From Symsagittifera roscoffensis (Eukaryota; Xenacoelomorpha; Acoela; Convolutidae), in contig NC_087065.1 in the NCBI RefSeq assembly GCF_963678635.1, forward strand, positions 15,196,019 through 15,260,018: a stretch of DNA of 64,000 bases, written 5' to 3'. The notes under the pieces were generated by a model. It worked only from the letters and a program-made list of their open reading frames with translations, made no database searches and was not told the DNA's origin. Shown one piece after another: positions 44,121 through 55,985 of the stretch (the stretch's first letter is position 1; each line of letters opens with the position of its first letter). Position numbers and translations under genes: made by a program.

Positions 44121-46463
44121 TTGATAAAACTGTTACTAGTGCAAAGGTGATTATTGCTTGTTTTATACATTTACATATAGTCAAAATTGAGGAAACGAGG
44201 AAGGTGACAAAAATTACGAAAAATAAGAAAGATGTCCTTCTTATAGAATAAAGGTCTTAACAATTAAATAGTTGTTGAAATATCGTACCCGAGGAGGTGG
44301 TCAAGGTTTTTTGAGAAGCTCAGGTAGGCTTTTGTGAGGGAGTGAAAAATTACAAAAAAAATTGCAAAAAATTATGAAAAATGTGGAATTTTTCAAGGGT
44401 ATGTTTGCTAAAAAATGTTTTACGTTGAAAAAAGATTGTAAAAACTGAAGAAAATTTTGAAGTTATTGTTTTTAGAAACTGAAATTTTCCAGAAAGAAGC
44501 ATTTGAGAAATGATTGGTTTCGTCGAAATATTTTTTCTTTGTTGAATTTAAAATCAATGTGGCCAGATTGTTTTTTGATTTTCGACAAGGGGGTCGGATA
44601 TGGGAAATTTTTGGTGAGGAGAAGTCTGGAAGTCTGGGATTGAGCTTCCTAGTTTTCTTTTTATTTAATGGATGGTTCGGCGTTTTGCGAAGTTATGTCT
44701 ACTTTAGCCTAAATGATGTCGGATTTTGCCTTTAGACTTATTTAATAATTTTCCTTGGGGCAAATGTGGGGTATAAGTTGTGACAATATTGTTGATTTTG
44801 TACCGGTTTAAAGGGAAGGGTTCCAACATTTAAATTTTGTTTATCTTAATTGTCAAATATGAGCGTGTTGCTTATTTTTGACCTGGTGGTCTTTTAGTTA
44901 TAGTTTCATATTAATTTGAAGTAAGCAATGTGTCGGCTAATGAAGTGGTGTCAAGCTGAGGTGATGTTTTGAACTCAATCTGATCGGTTGAAGTTAAACT
45001 AGTTATTCAAGATCTTAAAATTAAACATAGAGAAAAAAAAATTTGATGTAGTTTGAAATAGTCTTAGTAATGTATTTAATTTTTTAGGAAAAGGTTTTTG
45101 AAATTCAACTTTTTTAAATAATTTAAATTGTGGGATGTATTAATTGTCTATTTTTTGTAGATGTTTGATTTTGGTTTTGACTAGGATGCCTTGATCTATT
45201 AAGGTCTTCTTGGGGGGAAGGATAGATGTTGTATGTTGGTTTGTATTGCGGTTCGAGGTGCATGGCAAACTACGGGTATTAAAGGTTCGGATAGTAACGC
45301 GTGTCCTTTGTCAAATGTGTAAGGGTTTTCTTGAAATGAAATTGATGATTGGGGTTGGTTTATTTGAGTAGACGTTGGTATTGTTGGAAGTTCCTCGGAC
45401 GTCGTAGTCGGTGGGGATTGTTCTATTGGTTGTTGATTAGCAATTTTGAAATGTTTGATTTTTTTTTCTTAAAAAAAATCTTTGTTCTTTATAATATTCT
45501 CCCATAAAATTGTTTAAGAGGATTGTTGCTAATGCAAAATGGTTTCTTGCTTTTTTTATACTTTTACATATTGTTAGAATTAGGGAAACTAGATGGGTGA
45601 CAAAAATACTGTAAGAAGAAGGATGTCTTTTTTGTTGAATAGATGTCTCAACATTTACGTAGTTATTGAATTGTCTTACCTGAGGAGGTGGTCAAGCATT
45701 ATTGCAAAATTGAAGTAGGCTTTGGTTAGGGAATGAAAAAATTCGAAAAAACTGCAAAAAAATTATTAAGAAGAGGAGGATTATTTCGAGGGTGTCTAGC
45801 ATAAAAAATCTACCGAATTGAAAAAAGATTGAAAAAATTGAAGGAAAGTTTAATAATTGTTGTCTTGAGAATTCGAACTGTTTGAGAAAGAAGCATTTGA
45901 AATTTGATTCGGTTCGTCGAAACTTTTTTTACTTTCTGAGTCGAAAATTGAGTGTGGTCGGATTGTTTAATAATTTTTGACAAGTGGGCTGGGTATATGT
46001 AGTTTTTGGTCGAGGCAAGTTTGGAGGTCTAGGATTGAGCTTCCTAAATTTGTATTTATTTTTGATGATTGGGGGTATTCAGGAATTATATGTTTTTTAG
46101 GCTAAATGATCAGGTCGTATTTTTGCTTTCAGTTTCTTCAGTATTTTTCCTTGGGGGAAATTTGGAGTGTAAGTTGAGACATTTTTGTTGGATTTTGTTT
46201 ATTTCAGTTGTCAATTATGAGCGTGTTGCCTTTTTTTTACCCGAAGGTCTTTAAGTTATAGTTTGAAGTGAGCAATGTCTCGGCTAAGGAAGTGCTGTCA
46301 GAATGGGGTGAAGCTTAGATAGATTCTGATTGACTGAAATTGATCTAGTTGTTTAAGAGTAGTAGCATGAAATCTGAAAAGGAGAAGAAAAACCGACGAA
46401 AACTTTAAAATGTTTAAATATGATTAATTATTTTAAAAGGGGTTTTTGAAATTCATTATTTCA
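44121..46463 (-). pseudogene. Membrane ORF, spacer and leader remnants, two rounds (R2)
   Basis: Nearly identical duplicate of 35,867-38,204, including the cut integrase tail near 45,130 and the second leader. Membrane-frame remnants at about 44,121-44,245 and 45,500-45,640. A homopolymer difference (one A fewer at 45,469-45,479) separates it from R1. Confidence 0.55.
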
Positions 46464-47455
46464 TTATTCTGTAATAGTTTTGATTGTGGGATGAAATTTT
46501 TGTAATCTTTTTGTGGTTGACTTCGGAGTCGTGATAATTGTGGTTGTTGTGAAATGTCTTTTGTTTCCTGTGGTAACAGTTTTTCTTCTAATTTTCAATT
46601 TATTTTTGTTTTTGAGGTACTTGTCTATTACTTTTTCTGTGAAGGTTTGGTGTGGTATTTCTAACTTCTGTATTTTTTTATTCTTATTATTGTGTTGATA
46701 AATGTATGTTTTGATTTTGTTGATGATTATCATCTGAGTTGCTGTGGACAATTTTTAGTCCTGTAAAGGAGTATAACTGAGTTTATTCGCGAAGAGCATA
46801 ATCGTTTGGGTAATATGGTAAAAGATTATTTCGATGTTGAATTATTTCTTTTCTATACAATAAGTTTGTATGTTACATCAGTGGGTTTTCAAATAGTTTC
46901 AAGTGGTCCTTTTCAGATTGGTTGTATTTTTTTGGATTTTCCTTTTCTTTTACAAAACTTGGTATTAAGCATATGTTTCATTTTTTAAGTTTGTAGCTGG
47001 TGTGAATCGTGAATTTATTTGTGATTGAACATTTTGTCTTTGTAGTAATTTTCTATTTTTGGATGTCTTGTTTTATTAAGATTTGGTTGGAGAGAAACAT
47101 AGATTTCATACGTTGGTTCGTATTGTGTTTGCTTAGAGGTGCGTGGCGGAATACTGCTATCAAAGGTTCAGATAATAACACAAGTTTTTCTTCGAATGTG
47201 TAGAGATTTTCTTGAAAAGAAATGCGTGTTGATGATCGAGATTCGTTTGATTGACTAGACGTTGGTGTTTTTAGGAGTTGTTGTGATGTCGTAGTCAGTA
47301 GATTTTGTTGCGTAGGTTATTGATTAGTAATTTTAGAATGTTTCAACTATTTTGTTTAGGAAAAAAATCTATATTGTTTGAAGTATTTTTCTAAAAAAAT
47401 GATTAAGAGGGTTGTTGCTAAAGGTGATTATTACCCTTTTTATACATTTACATGA
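46464..47455 (-). pseudogene. pol (IN C-term): Integrase tail plus third leader remnant (R2)
   Basis: 46,464-47,015 equals 38,209-38,760 (Lys/Thr-rich tail and GPY region); 47,020-47,455 equals the start of the third leader round in R1, ending inside the membrane-frame remnant. Confidence 0.5.
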
Positions 47456-47508
47456 TACATTTACATTTACTAAATGATACAATTACATTTTATACATTTA
47501 CATTTACA
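47450..47508. repeat. TACATTTACAT-rich junction filler
   Basis: Five imperfect TACATTTACAT-like units (TTTATACATTTACATGATAC...) join the truncated leader to linker sequence equivalent to 41,241. Looks like templated filler from the neighbouring TATACATTTACAT sequence at a repaired break. Confidence 0.6.
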
Positions 47509-49440
47509 ATGATTGTTTCGAACAGTGTTTTTTTTCTGTAGCTGGTTTCAAAATGTTTTCAGTTTCTGTTTTTGAGAGATGTATACTATCTAACGGGAAA
47601 TTCAAATTAAGAAGTTAATTTAAATTGTATCTCGAGTCTAAACCTGGGGGTCCTGAGAAAATTTATTTTATCAGTTGAATTGTTTTTCTAATAAAGGAAT
47701 TAGATTTTCCTATACAATTTTGTTTAAGTGGTTTTTGTTGTTTGTTGATGTTGATCCATGTTGAGTATAATATCGGTTTAGATGTAGTTTGTCCTAATAG
47801 GTATAATTTGTCATGATTGATTTGACAATCTAGGTATAATCAGAAATGTAGTAAAAAATTTTATTTATGCATTGTCATGATCGGTTTTTACTGCAAATTT
47901 TGATTCTAATCGTGGTGATGTTTCACCTTTTGCAAGACAGAACTTTACGTTTTGTAGTAATTCTACTGTCGTTTCTCGTGTTTTTAAATCAGGTAGTGTA
48001 TTTTGGCTTAGTGTATCTGGCTAGGCCAAGTTTTTTCCTGCTGTCCCCATACTATATGTAATTTTGAGAATTTCATCAAAATTAGTTGAAATGTATAAAC
48101 TATATGGTTTGGGTTTGATTTTTGTGTGAATAGGAAAATTATAGGTTTGTGATCTGCATGATGGATGTTTTGACCAAATAAATAAAAATTCATATTCGGT
48201 GAGAGTATATATTTTAGCTGTGCATTCTCTCATGAGTGTGGAGAGTCTAAGCTTGGCTTTTGTAAATAATGCTAAATTTTCTGAGATAAATTTTATTTAT
48301 GTTGTACTTTTGTGTGATTGTAACAATGCTGCGCCAATTCCAAAGTTTGAACGTCACGCATAGCGTAAAATGGTTGATCTGGGTCTGGGATCGTATTTGA
48401 TATTTGTTCAGTGAGGAGAGTTTTTATTTCGTCAAAACTTTTTTGATGTTCTTCTGTCCATTCAAATTTATTTTGTTGTCTTATTATATTATAAAACGGT
48501 CATAAAATAACTGCACTTTATAGACATATTTACTTACAAAATTACGCATTACAAAAAATTCCTGGAAATATTTCTTTTTGATGGAGGTTGAAGTTTTAAT
48601 ATAGCATCTACGCGAAATCTTTATCGGGTGGTCGTGTTTCCTTCACAAATAAGTCCGAGGATTTTAACAGGGGTTAAAAAATATGATTTGTCAGGGGCTG
48701 CTTTCAAAATTTTATAAGTAAGACTTGGTGATTTTCATCTAATACTTTAAGCATTTTGTGTTTAGTATGTGATTGCATAAAAGTATGGTCTAGATAGGTT
48801 ATCACATTTTACTGAGAACAAGTGTTCGAAAATTTTTGCTCATAAATGCAGAAAAAGCTGCTGATTCTATAGAACTGCAAAAAAAAGTCTATTAATTTCG
48901 TATTGTTGATATCAAATGACCATTTGCGTTAGGCGTCGTGATTGTTCGTCTAGTGGCGTTTGATTGTAAGCGTTGTTCATGTCAGCTGTTGTAAAGTATT
49001 GTCCATTTAATTTTGTGAGTATCACTTTAATTGGTTCTATAGGCTAATTACATTTGGATTCAACTATAGTAGAGTGAATTAGGATATCTTGCGACCAAAA
49101 ATTTTTTTAGTTTATCACCTTTAGCGAGGATGATAACGGGATTTATAAATGTGTTTCCATTTGCATGTTCTTCTTTGTTAACTGGTGAAATGATTTCGTA
49201 TTGTTCTAGAATACCTAGTAACCTATTCACTTTATCTTGATCGTCGTTTGAAACTTTAATTGCTCGTTGTTTTTTGAAAACTGCGTCAGGTTTCAAATGT
49301 AGACATAGTGGTGAATTTAATTTTCCAACATCAAATTTAGATAAGGCATAAAACATTGGGTATTTGAGTAATATATCTGCTAATTGTTCAAATTCTTGTT
49401 GGATGATCTGCGAGTGTTGAAAATTGAACATTGTGAGAAG
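47509..49440 (-). pseudogene. pol (RT-RH): RNase H and RT module, YLDH type (R2)
   Basis: Linker to 47,860, RNase H to 48,390, RT to 49,440 including the complete N-terminal RT frame (49,060-49,431, MFNFQHSQIIQQEFEQLADI) that R1 lacks. Motif at 48,785-48,799 reads Y-L-D-H, as in R1 and R3. Confidence 0.7.
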
Positions 49441-50590
49441 TTTTTAATGGTCATTTGTGTATTTTGAAGTTTGAAATGTTGGTTTAACTTAAGGTGTTTT
49501 TGTAAAATAGTCTGTGTTTTGGTTTGAGCCACTAGTTGTGTTGTTAATTGAGATTTCTTCACTGAGAATTTTTGATTGGCAAATATCTATTATTTGTAGA
49601 ATGTTACTTACTCTAATTGCTCTTTCTTCTGTTGGGGAAATTGTTGCATTGGTTTCGCAAAATTCTAAAAGTCCTAGAGTAACATGATTTTATATGGTGA
49701 ATTGTTGTATGCGTGTAAAGAGATTATATCTGAATTTGTAATTCTCATGTATTTAGTTAAAAATGGTAATCCCACGATATTGTGTTTTAAATCTGTGATA
49801 TGGAATTTTTTTTGAAGGTTTAAAAGTTTATTTTGTTCCATTGTTCGAGTTGGATTTTTTTTCCAAAACATTTGTTGAACTTGATCCTTGTGCTGTAGCT
49901 AAATTGCTTGATGATTCTGAAAGTGACATTTTTGGGTGCAAATTCTGCATTTCATTCGATGTGGGAATATTTATAATCTTTGATTTTGCGCCTGATTCTA
50001 GAGAAAATCAATTTCAAGGTCTGATGTTTGAAAATGTTTACTTTTGTGGACTATCTAGGAGAATTTGAATTGTGCAAATTCTTTCATAGGTGGTTGTATT
50101 TTATTTGTTGTATTTCGATCTATTTTATTTGTGTTTAAACTTTTCTCCATTTCTTGTTTAGTGTTATTTGTTGTGTTTTGCTTATTTTCTAATTTTTCGA
50201 GTTTCATTAAGTTTTAATTGTTTTGGTAGCAATTTGATTCAATTGGTTTTTCATATTCATTTTCGATACGAAGCATGTTTTTTGGAAGATTTCTTTTCGT
50301 TTCGCTCTCATCATTTATGGATTTACAATGTGTGTGGTTTAATTGTAATTCTGAGTTTCCTGTGTTTCCAGTACCGGAAGGGTCTGATTGAGTTTGTTCA
50401 GTTGATTGTGATTGCCTAATTTGTAGTTGATGTTTAGGTGTACTGCTTATTTAGTTTTGTTGTGAGCCTTCAATTGGTGTATTAATTCTATATGACGTAT
50501 AGAATTAGTGTATTATTTCCTTTGTTGATTTGGTTAAATAATATTCCTATTCGGAAGTATCTCGTGATCTTTTGTGATTATTGTTGTGTT
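49441..50590 (-). pseudogene. pol (PR): Protease-like region and upstream sequence (R2, first)
   Basis: The frame 49,674-49,868 has NIVGLPFLTKY, resembling the C-terminal hydrophobic-Gly element of retropepsins; the catalytic D-T/S-G was not found, so this is tentative. Sequence to 50,420 in minus orientation gives Lys/Asn-rich helical pieces that may be the end of gag. Then 50,420-50,590 has no match recognised. Confidence 0.4.
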
Positions 50591-52640
50591 ATTAATTTTT
50601 CTAAAATGTCTAAGGAGTGTTTTTTTCCTAAAAATGTGATATCACAGTTTTTTTGTGTTTGTGCCAAGATTTGAGTTGTTTAATGACTGGGTCAAGAATT
50701 GGCAATTTTTTGTAGTAGTTCTTGTGTTTTTTTTCTGTAGCTGGTAGGAAAATGTTTTTAATATCTGTTTTTGAGAGTTGCATATTATCTATCGGGACAT
50801 GTAAATCAAAAATGTGATTTATAGAGTATTTCGAGGCTAAACCTGGAGGTCCTGATAAAATTTATTTTATCAATTAAATTTTTTTTCTAATAAAAGAAAT
50901 AGTTCTTTCCTGGTCATTTTTTTGTTTAAGTGGCTTTTGTTGTTTGTTTTTTTCGATCTATGTTGAGTATGGTTTCTGTTTAAATGTAGATAGTCCTAAG
51001 AGGTATACTTCGTAATGATTGTTTTGACAACTTATGTATAATGTTGTAAAAATGTTGTAAAATTTTTTATTTATGCATTGTCATGATCGGTTTTTACTGC
51101 AAATTTTCATTCTAATCGTGGTGAGGTTTCACCTTCAAGACAGAACTTTAAGTTTTGTGGTAATTTTATTGTAGTTTTTCGTGTTAATAAATCAGGTAGT
51201 GTATTTCGGCTGAGTGTATATGACAAGGCCAAGCTTTTTTCTGCTGTCCATACTATATGTAAATTGGGGAATTTGAACAAATTAAATGAAATGTATAAAC
51301 TTTATGGTTTGGGTTTGATTTTTGTGTGAATAGGAGAATTATAGGTTTGTGATCTGTAATTAGAACTGTTGGATTTTTTGATCAAATAATTAAAAATTCA
51401 TATTCAGCGAGAGTATATATTATAGCTGTGCATTCTCTCTTGAGTGTGGGGAGTCTAAGCTCGGCTTGTGCAAATAATCCTAAATTTGTTGAGATACGTT
51501 TTGTTTTGTTTCTACCTTTGTGTGATTGTAACAAGGTTGCGCCAATTCCAAAATTTGAAGTGTCACACATAGCGTAAAATGGTTGATATGGGTATGGGAT
51601 CGTGTTTGATATCTGTTCAGTGAGGAGAGTTTTTTTTCTTCAAAACGTTTTTGATGTTCTACTGACCATTCAAAACTATTTTGTTGTCCAAGTAGATTTT
51701 AAAACAGTCTTAAAAATAACTGCATTTCTTAGACATAGTTACTTACAAAGTACAGCATTACAAAAAAATCCTAGACATATTTTTTTTGATGGAGGTTGGA
51801 GTTTTAATATAGCATCTATGCGAAACTTTAATTGGGTGGTTGTTTTTCCTTCAAAAATGAGTCTAAGGATTTTAACACGGGTGAAAAAAATGTGATTTGT
51901 CAGGGGCTGCTTTCAAAAGTTTATAAGTAAGATTTGGTGATATTCATCTAATACTTTAAGCATTTTGTGTTTAGTTTTTGATTGCACAAAAGTATCGTCT
52001 GGATAGGTTATCACATTTTACTGAGAATAAGTGTTCGAAAAGTTTTGCTCATAAATGCTGAAAACCCTGCTGGTTCTACGGAAATTCAATAGAAAAGTCT
52101 ATGAAATTCGTTTTGTTGATTTCAAATGACGATTTTTGTTGGGTGTCGTGATTGTTCGTCTGGTGGCATTTGAATGTTTGCGTTGTTCAAGTCAGCTGTT
52201 TCGAAGTATTGTCCATTTATTTTAGTCAGTGTCACTTTAATTGTTTCTGTAGGCTAATTGAATTTGGAGTCATCTATGAGTGAATTAAGACATCTTGCGT
52301 CTAAAGCAATTTTTACTGATTCACCTTTAGCGAGGATGATAACGGGATTTATAAATGTGTTTCCATTTGCTTGTTCTTCTTTGTTAACTGGTGAAATGAT
52401 TTCGTATTGTTCTAGAATACCTAGTAACCTATTCACTTTATCTTGATCGTCGTTTGAAACTTTACTTGCTCGTTGTTTTTTGAAAACTGCGTCAGGTTTC
52501 AAATGTAGACATAGTGGTGAACTTACTTTTCCAACATCAAATTTAGATAAGGCATAAAACATTGGGTATTTGAGTAATATATCTGCTAATTGTTCAAATT
52601 CTTGTTGGATGATCTGCGAGTGTTGAAAATTGAACATTGT
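50591..52640 (-). pseudogene. pol (RT-RH): RNase H and RT module, YPDD type (R2, second)
   Basis: Linker to 51,060, RNase H frame 51,382-51,570, RT with N-terminal frame 52,254-52,637. Motif at 51,994-52,008 reads Y-P-D-D. The N-terminal RT frame is 127 codons long with SKFDVGKVSSPLCLHLKPDA, the longest RT frame in the right half. Confidence 0.7.
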
Positions 52641-53800
52641 GAGAAGTTTTTAATGGTCATTTGTGTATTTTGAAGTTTGAAATGTTGGTTTTATTTAAGG
52701 TGTTTTTGTAAAATAGTCTGTGTTTTGGTTTGAGCCACTAGTTGTGTTGTTAATTGAGATTTCTTCACTGAGATTTTTTGATTGGCAAATATCTATTATT
52801 TGTAGAATGTTACTTACTCTAATTGCTCTTTCTTCTGTTGGGGAAATTGTTGCATTGGTTTCGCAAAATTCTAAAAGTCCTAGAGTAACATGATTTTGTA
52901 TGGTGAATTGTTGTATGCGTGTAAAGAGATTATATCTGAATTTGTAATTCTCATGTATTTAGTTAAAAATGGTAATCCCACGATATTGTGTTTTAAATCT
53001 GTGTTATGGAATTTTTTTTGAAGGTTTAAAAGTTTATTTTGTTCCATTGTTCGAGTTGGATTTTTTTTCCAAAACATTTGTTGAACTTGATCCTTGTGCT
53101 GTAGCTAAATTGCTTGATGATTCTGAAGGTGACAGTTTTGGGTGCAAATTCTGCATTTCATTCGATGTGGGAATATTTATAATCTTTAATTTTGCGCCTG
53201 ATTCTAGAGAAAACCAATTTCAAGGTCTGATGTTTGAAAATATTTTTTTTTGTGGACTATCTAGGAGAATTTGAATTGTGCAAATTCTTTCATAGGTGGT
53301 TGTATTTTATTTGTTGTATTTCGATCTATTTTATTTGTGTTTAAACTTTTATCCATTTCTTGTTTAGTGTTATTTGTTGTGTTTTGCTTATTTTCTAATT
53401 TTTCGAGTTTCATTAAGTTTAATTGTTTTGGTAGCAATTTGATTCAATTGGTTTTTCATATTCATTTTCGATACGAAGCATGTTTTTTGGAAGATTTCTT
53501 TTCATTTCGCTCTCATCATTTATGGATTTACAATGTGTGTGGTTTAATTGTAATTCTGAGTTTCCTGTGTTTCCAGTACCGGAAGGGTCTGATTGAGTTT
53601 CTTCAGTTGATTGTGATTGCCTAATTTGTAGTTGATGTTTAGGTGTACTGCTTATTTAGTTTTGTTGTGAGCCTTCAATTGGTGTATTAATTCTATATGA
53701 CGTATAGAATTAGTGTATTATTTCCTTTGTTGATTTGGTTAAATAATATTCCTATTCGGAAGTATCTCGAGATCTTTTGTGATTATTGTTGTGTTATTAA
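52641..53800 (-). pseudogene. pol (PR): Protease-like region and upstream sequence (R2, second)
   Basis: Near-identical duplicate of 49,441-50,590 (protease-like frame 52,880-53,074). Differs by small indels only. Confidence 0.4.
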
Positions 53801-55694
53801 CTTTTCTAAAATGTCTAAAGAGTGTTTTTTCCTAAAAATGTGATATCACAGTTTTTTTTTGTGTTTGTGCCAAGATTTGAGTTGTTTAATGACTGGGTCA
53901 AGTATTGGCATTTTTTTGTAGTAGTTCTTGTGTTTTTTTTCTGTAGCTGGTAGGAAAATGTTTTTAATTTCTGTTTTTGAGAGATGCATATTATCTATAG
54001 GGACATGTAAATCAAAAATGTGATTTATAGAGTCTTTCGAGGCTAAACCTGGAGGTCCTGATAAAATTTATTTTATCAATTAAATTTTTTTTCTTATAAA
54101 AGAAATAGTTCTTTCCTGGTCATTTTTTTGTTTAAGTGGCTTTTGTTGTTTGTTTTTTTTCGATCTATGTTGAGTATGGTTTCTGTTTAAATGTAGATAG
54201 TCCTAAGAGGTATACTTCGTAATGATTGTTTTGACAATGACAACCTATGTATAATGTTGTAAGAATGTTGTAAAATTTTTTATTTATGCATTGTCATGAT
54301 CAGTTTTTACTGCAAATTTTCATTCTAATCGTGGTGAGGTTTCACCTTCAAGACAGAACTTTAAGTTTTGTGGTAATTTTATTGTAGTTTTTTGTGTTAA
54401 TAAATCATGTAGTGTATTTCGGCTGAGTGTATATGACAAGGCCAAGCTTTTTTCTGCTGTCCATACTATATGTAAATTGGGGAATTTGAACAAAATAAAT
54501 GAAATGTATAAACTTTATGGTTTGGGTTTGATTTTTGTGTGAATAGGAGAATTATAGGTTTGTGATCTGTAATTAAAACTGTTGGATTTTATGATCAAAT
54601 AATTAAAAATTCATATTCAGTGAGAGTATATATTATAGCTGTGCATTCTCTCATGAGTGTGGAGAGTCTAAGCTCGGCTTGTGCAAATAATCCTAAATTT
54701 GTTGAGATACGTTTTGTTTTGTTTCTACCTTTGTGTGATTGTAACAAGGCTGCGCCAATTCCAAAATTTGAAGTGTCACACATAGCGTAAAATGGTTGAT
54801 ATGGGTATGGGATTGTGTTTGATATCTGTTCAGTGAGGAGAGTTTTTTTTCTTCAAAACGTTTTTGATGTTCTACTGACCATTCAAAACTATTTTGTTGT
54901 CCAAGTAGATTTTAAAACAGTCTTAAAAATAACTGCATTTCTTAGACATATTTACTTATAAAGTACAGCATTACAAAAAAATCCTAGACATATTTTTTTT
55001 GATGGAGGTTGGAGTTTTAATATAGCATCTATGCGAAATTTTAATTGGGTGGTTGTTTTTCCTTCAAAAATGAGTCTAAGGATTTTAACACGGGTGAAAA
55101 AAATGTGATTTGTCAGGGGCTGCTTTCAAAAGTTTATAATTAAGATTTGGTGATATTCATCTAATACTTTAAGCATTTTGTGTTTAGTTTTTGATTGCAC
55201 AAAAGTATCGTCTGGATAGGTTATCACATTTTACTGAGAATAAGTGTTCGAAAAGTTTTGCTCATAAATGCTGAAAAACCTGCTGGTTCTACGGAAATTC
55301 AATAGAAAAGTCTATGAAGTTCATTTTGTTGATTTCAAATGACGATTTTTGTTAGGTGTCGTGATTTTTCGTCTGGTGGCATTTGAATGTTTGCGTTGTT
55401 CAAGTCAGCTGTTGTGAAGTATTGTCCATTTATTTTAGTCAGTATCACTTTAATTGTTTCTGTAGGCTAATTGCATTTGGAGTCATCTATGAGTGAATTA
55501 AGATATCTTGCGTCTAAAGCAATTTTTACTGATTCACCTTTAGCGAGGATGATAACGGGATTTATAAATGTGTTTCCATTTGCTTGTTCTTCTTTGTTAA
55601 CTGGTGAAATGATTTCGTATTGTTTTAGAATACCTAGTAACCTGTTCACTTTATCTTGATGGTCGTTTGGAATTTTACTTGCTCGTTGTTTTTT
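53801..55694 (-). pseudogene. pol (RT-RH): RNase H and RT module, YPDD type (R2, third)
   Basis: RNase H frame 54,595-54,783 (CDTSNFGIGAALLQ, LMRECTAII). Motif 55,207-55,221 reads Y-P-D-D, as in the second module. RT is cut at 55,694 inside the N-terminal part (FKKQRAS) and jumps back to RT thumb sequence. Confidence 0.68.
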
Positions 55695-55985
55695 GAAAAC
55701 TCCTAGACATTTTTCTTTTTGATGGAGGTTGATATTTAAATATAGCATCTATGCGAAATTTTAATTGGGTGGTTGTTTTTCCTTCAAAAATAAGTCCAAG
55801 GATTTTAACACGGGTAAAAAAAATGTGATTTGTCAGGGGCTGCTTTCAAAATTTTATAAGTAAGATTTGGTGATAATCATCTAATACTTCAAGCATTTCG
55901 TGTTTTGTTTGTGATTGCATAAAAGTATCGTCTAGATAGGTTATCACATTTTACTGAGAATAAGTGTTCGAAAAGTTTCGCTAGC
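55695..55985 (-). pseudogene. pol (RT): RT thumb-palm fragment, YLDD type
   Basis: Carries GATATTTAAATATAGC, a variant seen otherwise only at 43,868, and an intact Y-L-D-D at 55,927-55,941. Fused at 55,985 to the membrane-ORF end of R3 by the same joint as at 44,120. Confidence 0.65.

Larger units (their letters stand above)
44121..55985 (-). repeat. Array block R2 (11.9 kb)
   Basis: Starts at the TTGATAAAACTGTTACTAG landmark. Its first 3.3 kb match R1 and R3 with few differences; relative to R1 a ~2-kb stretch (39,180-41,241 equivalent) is missing at 47,455-47,508, and two extra RT/RH/protease modules are present. Confidence 0.75.
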
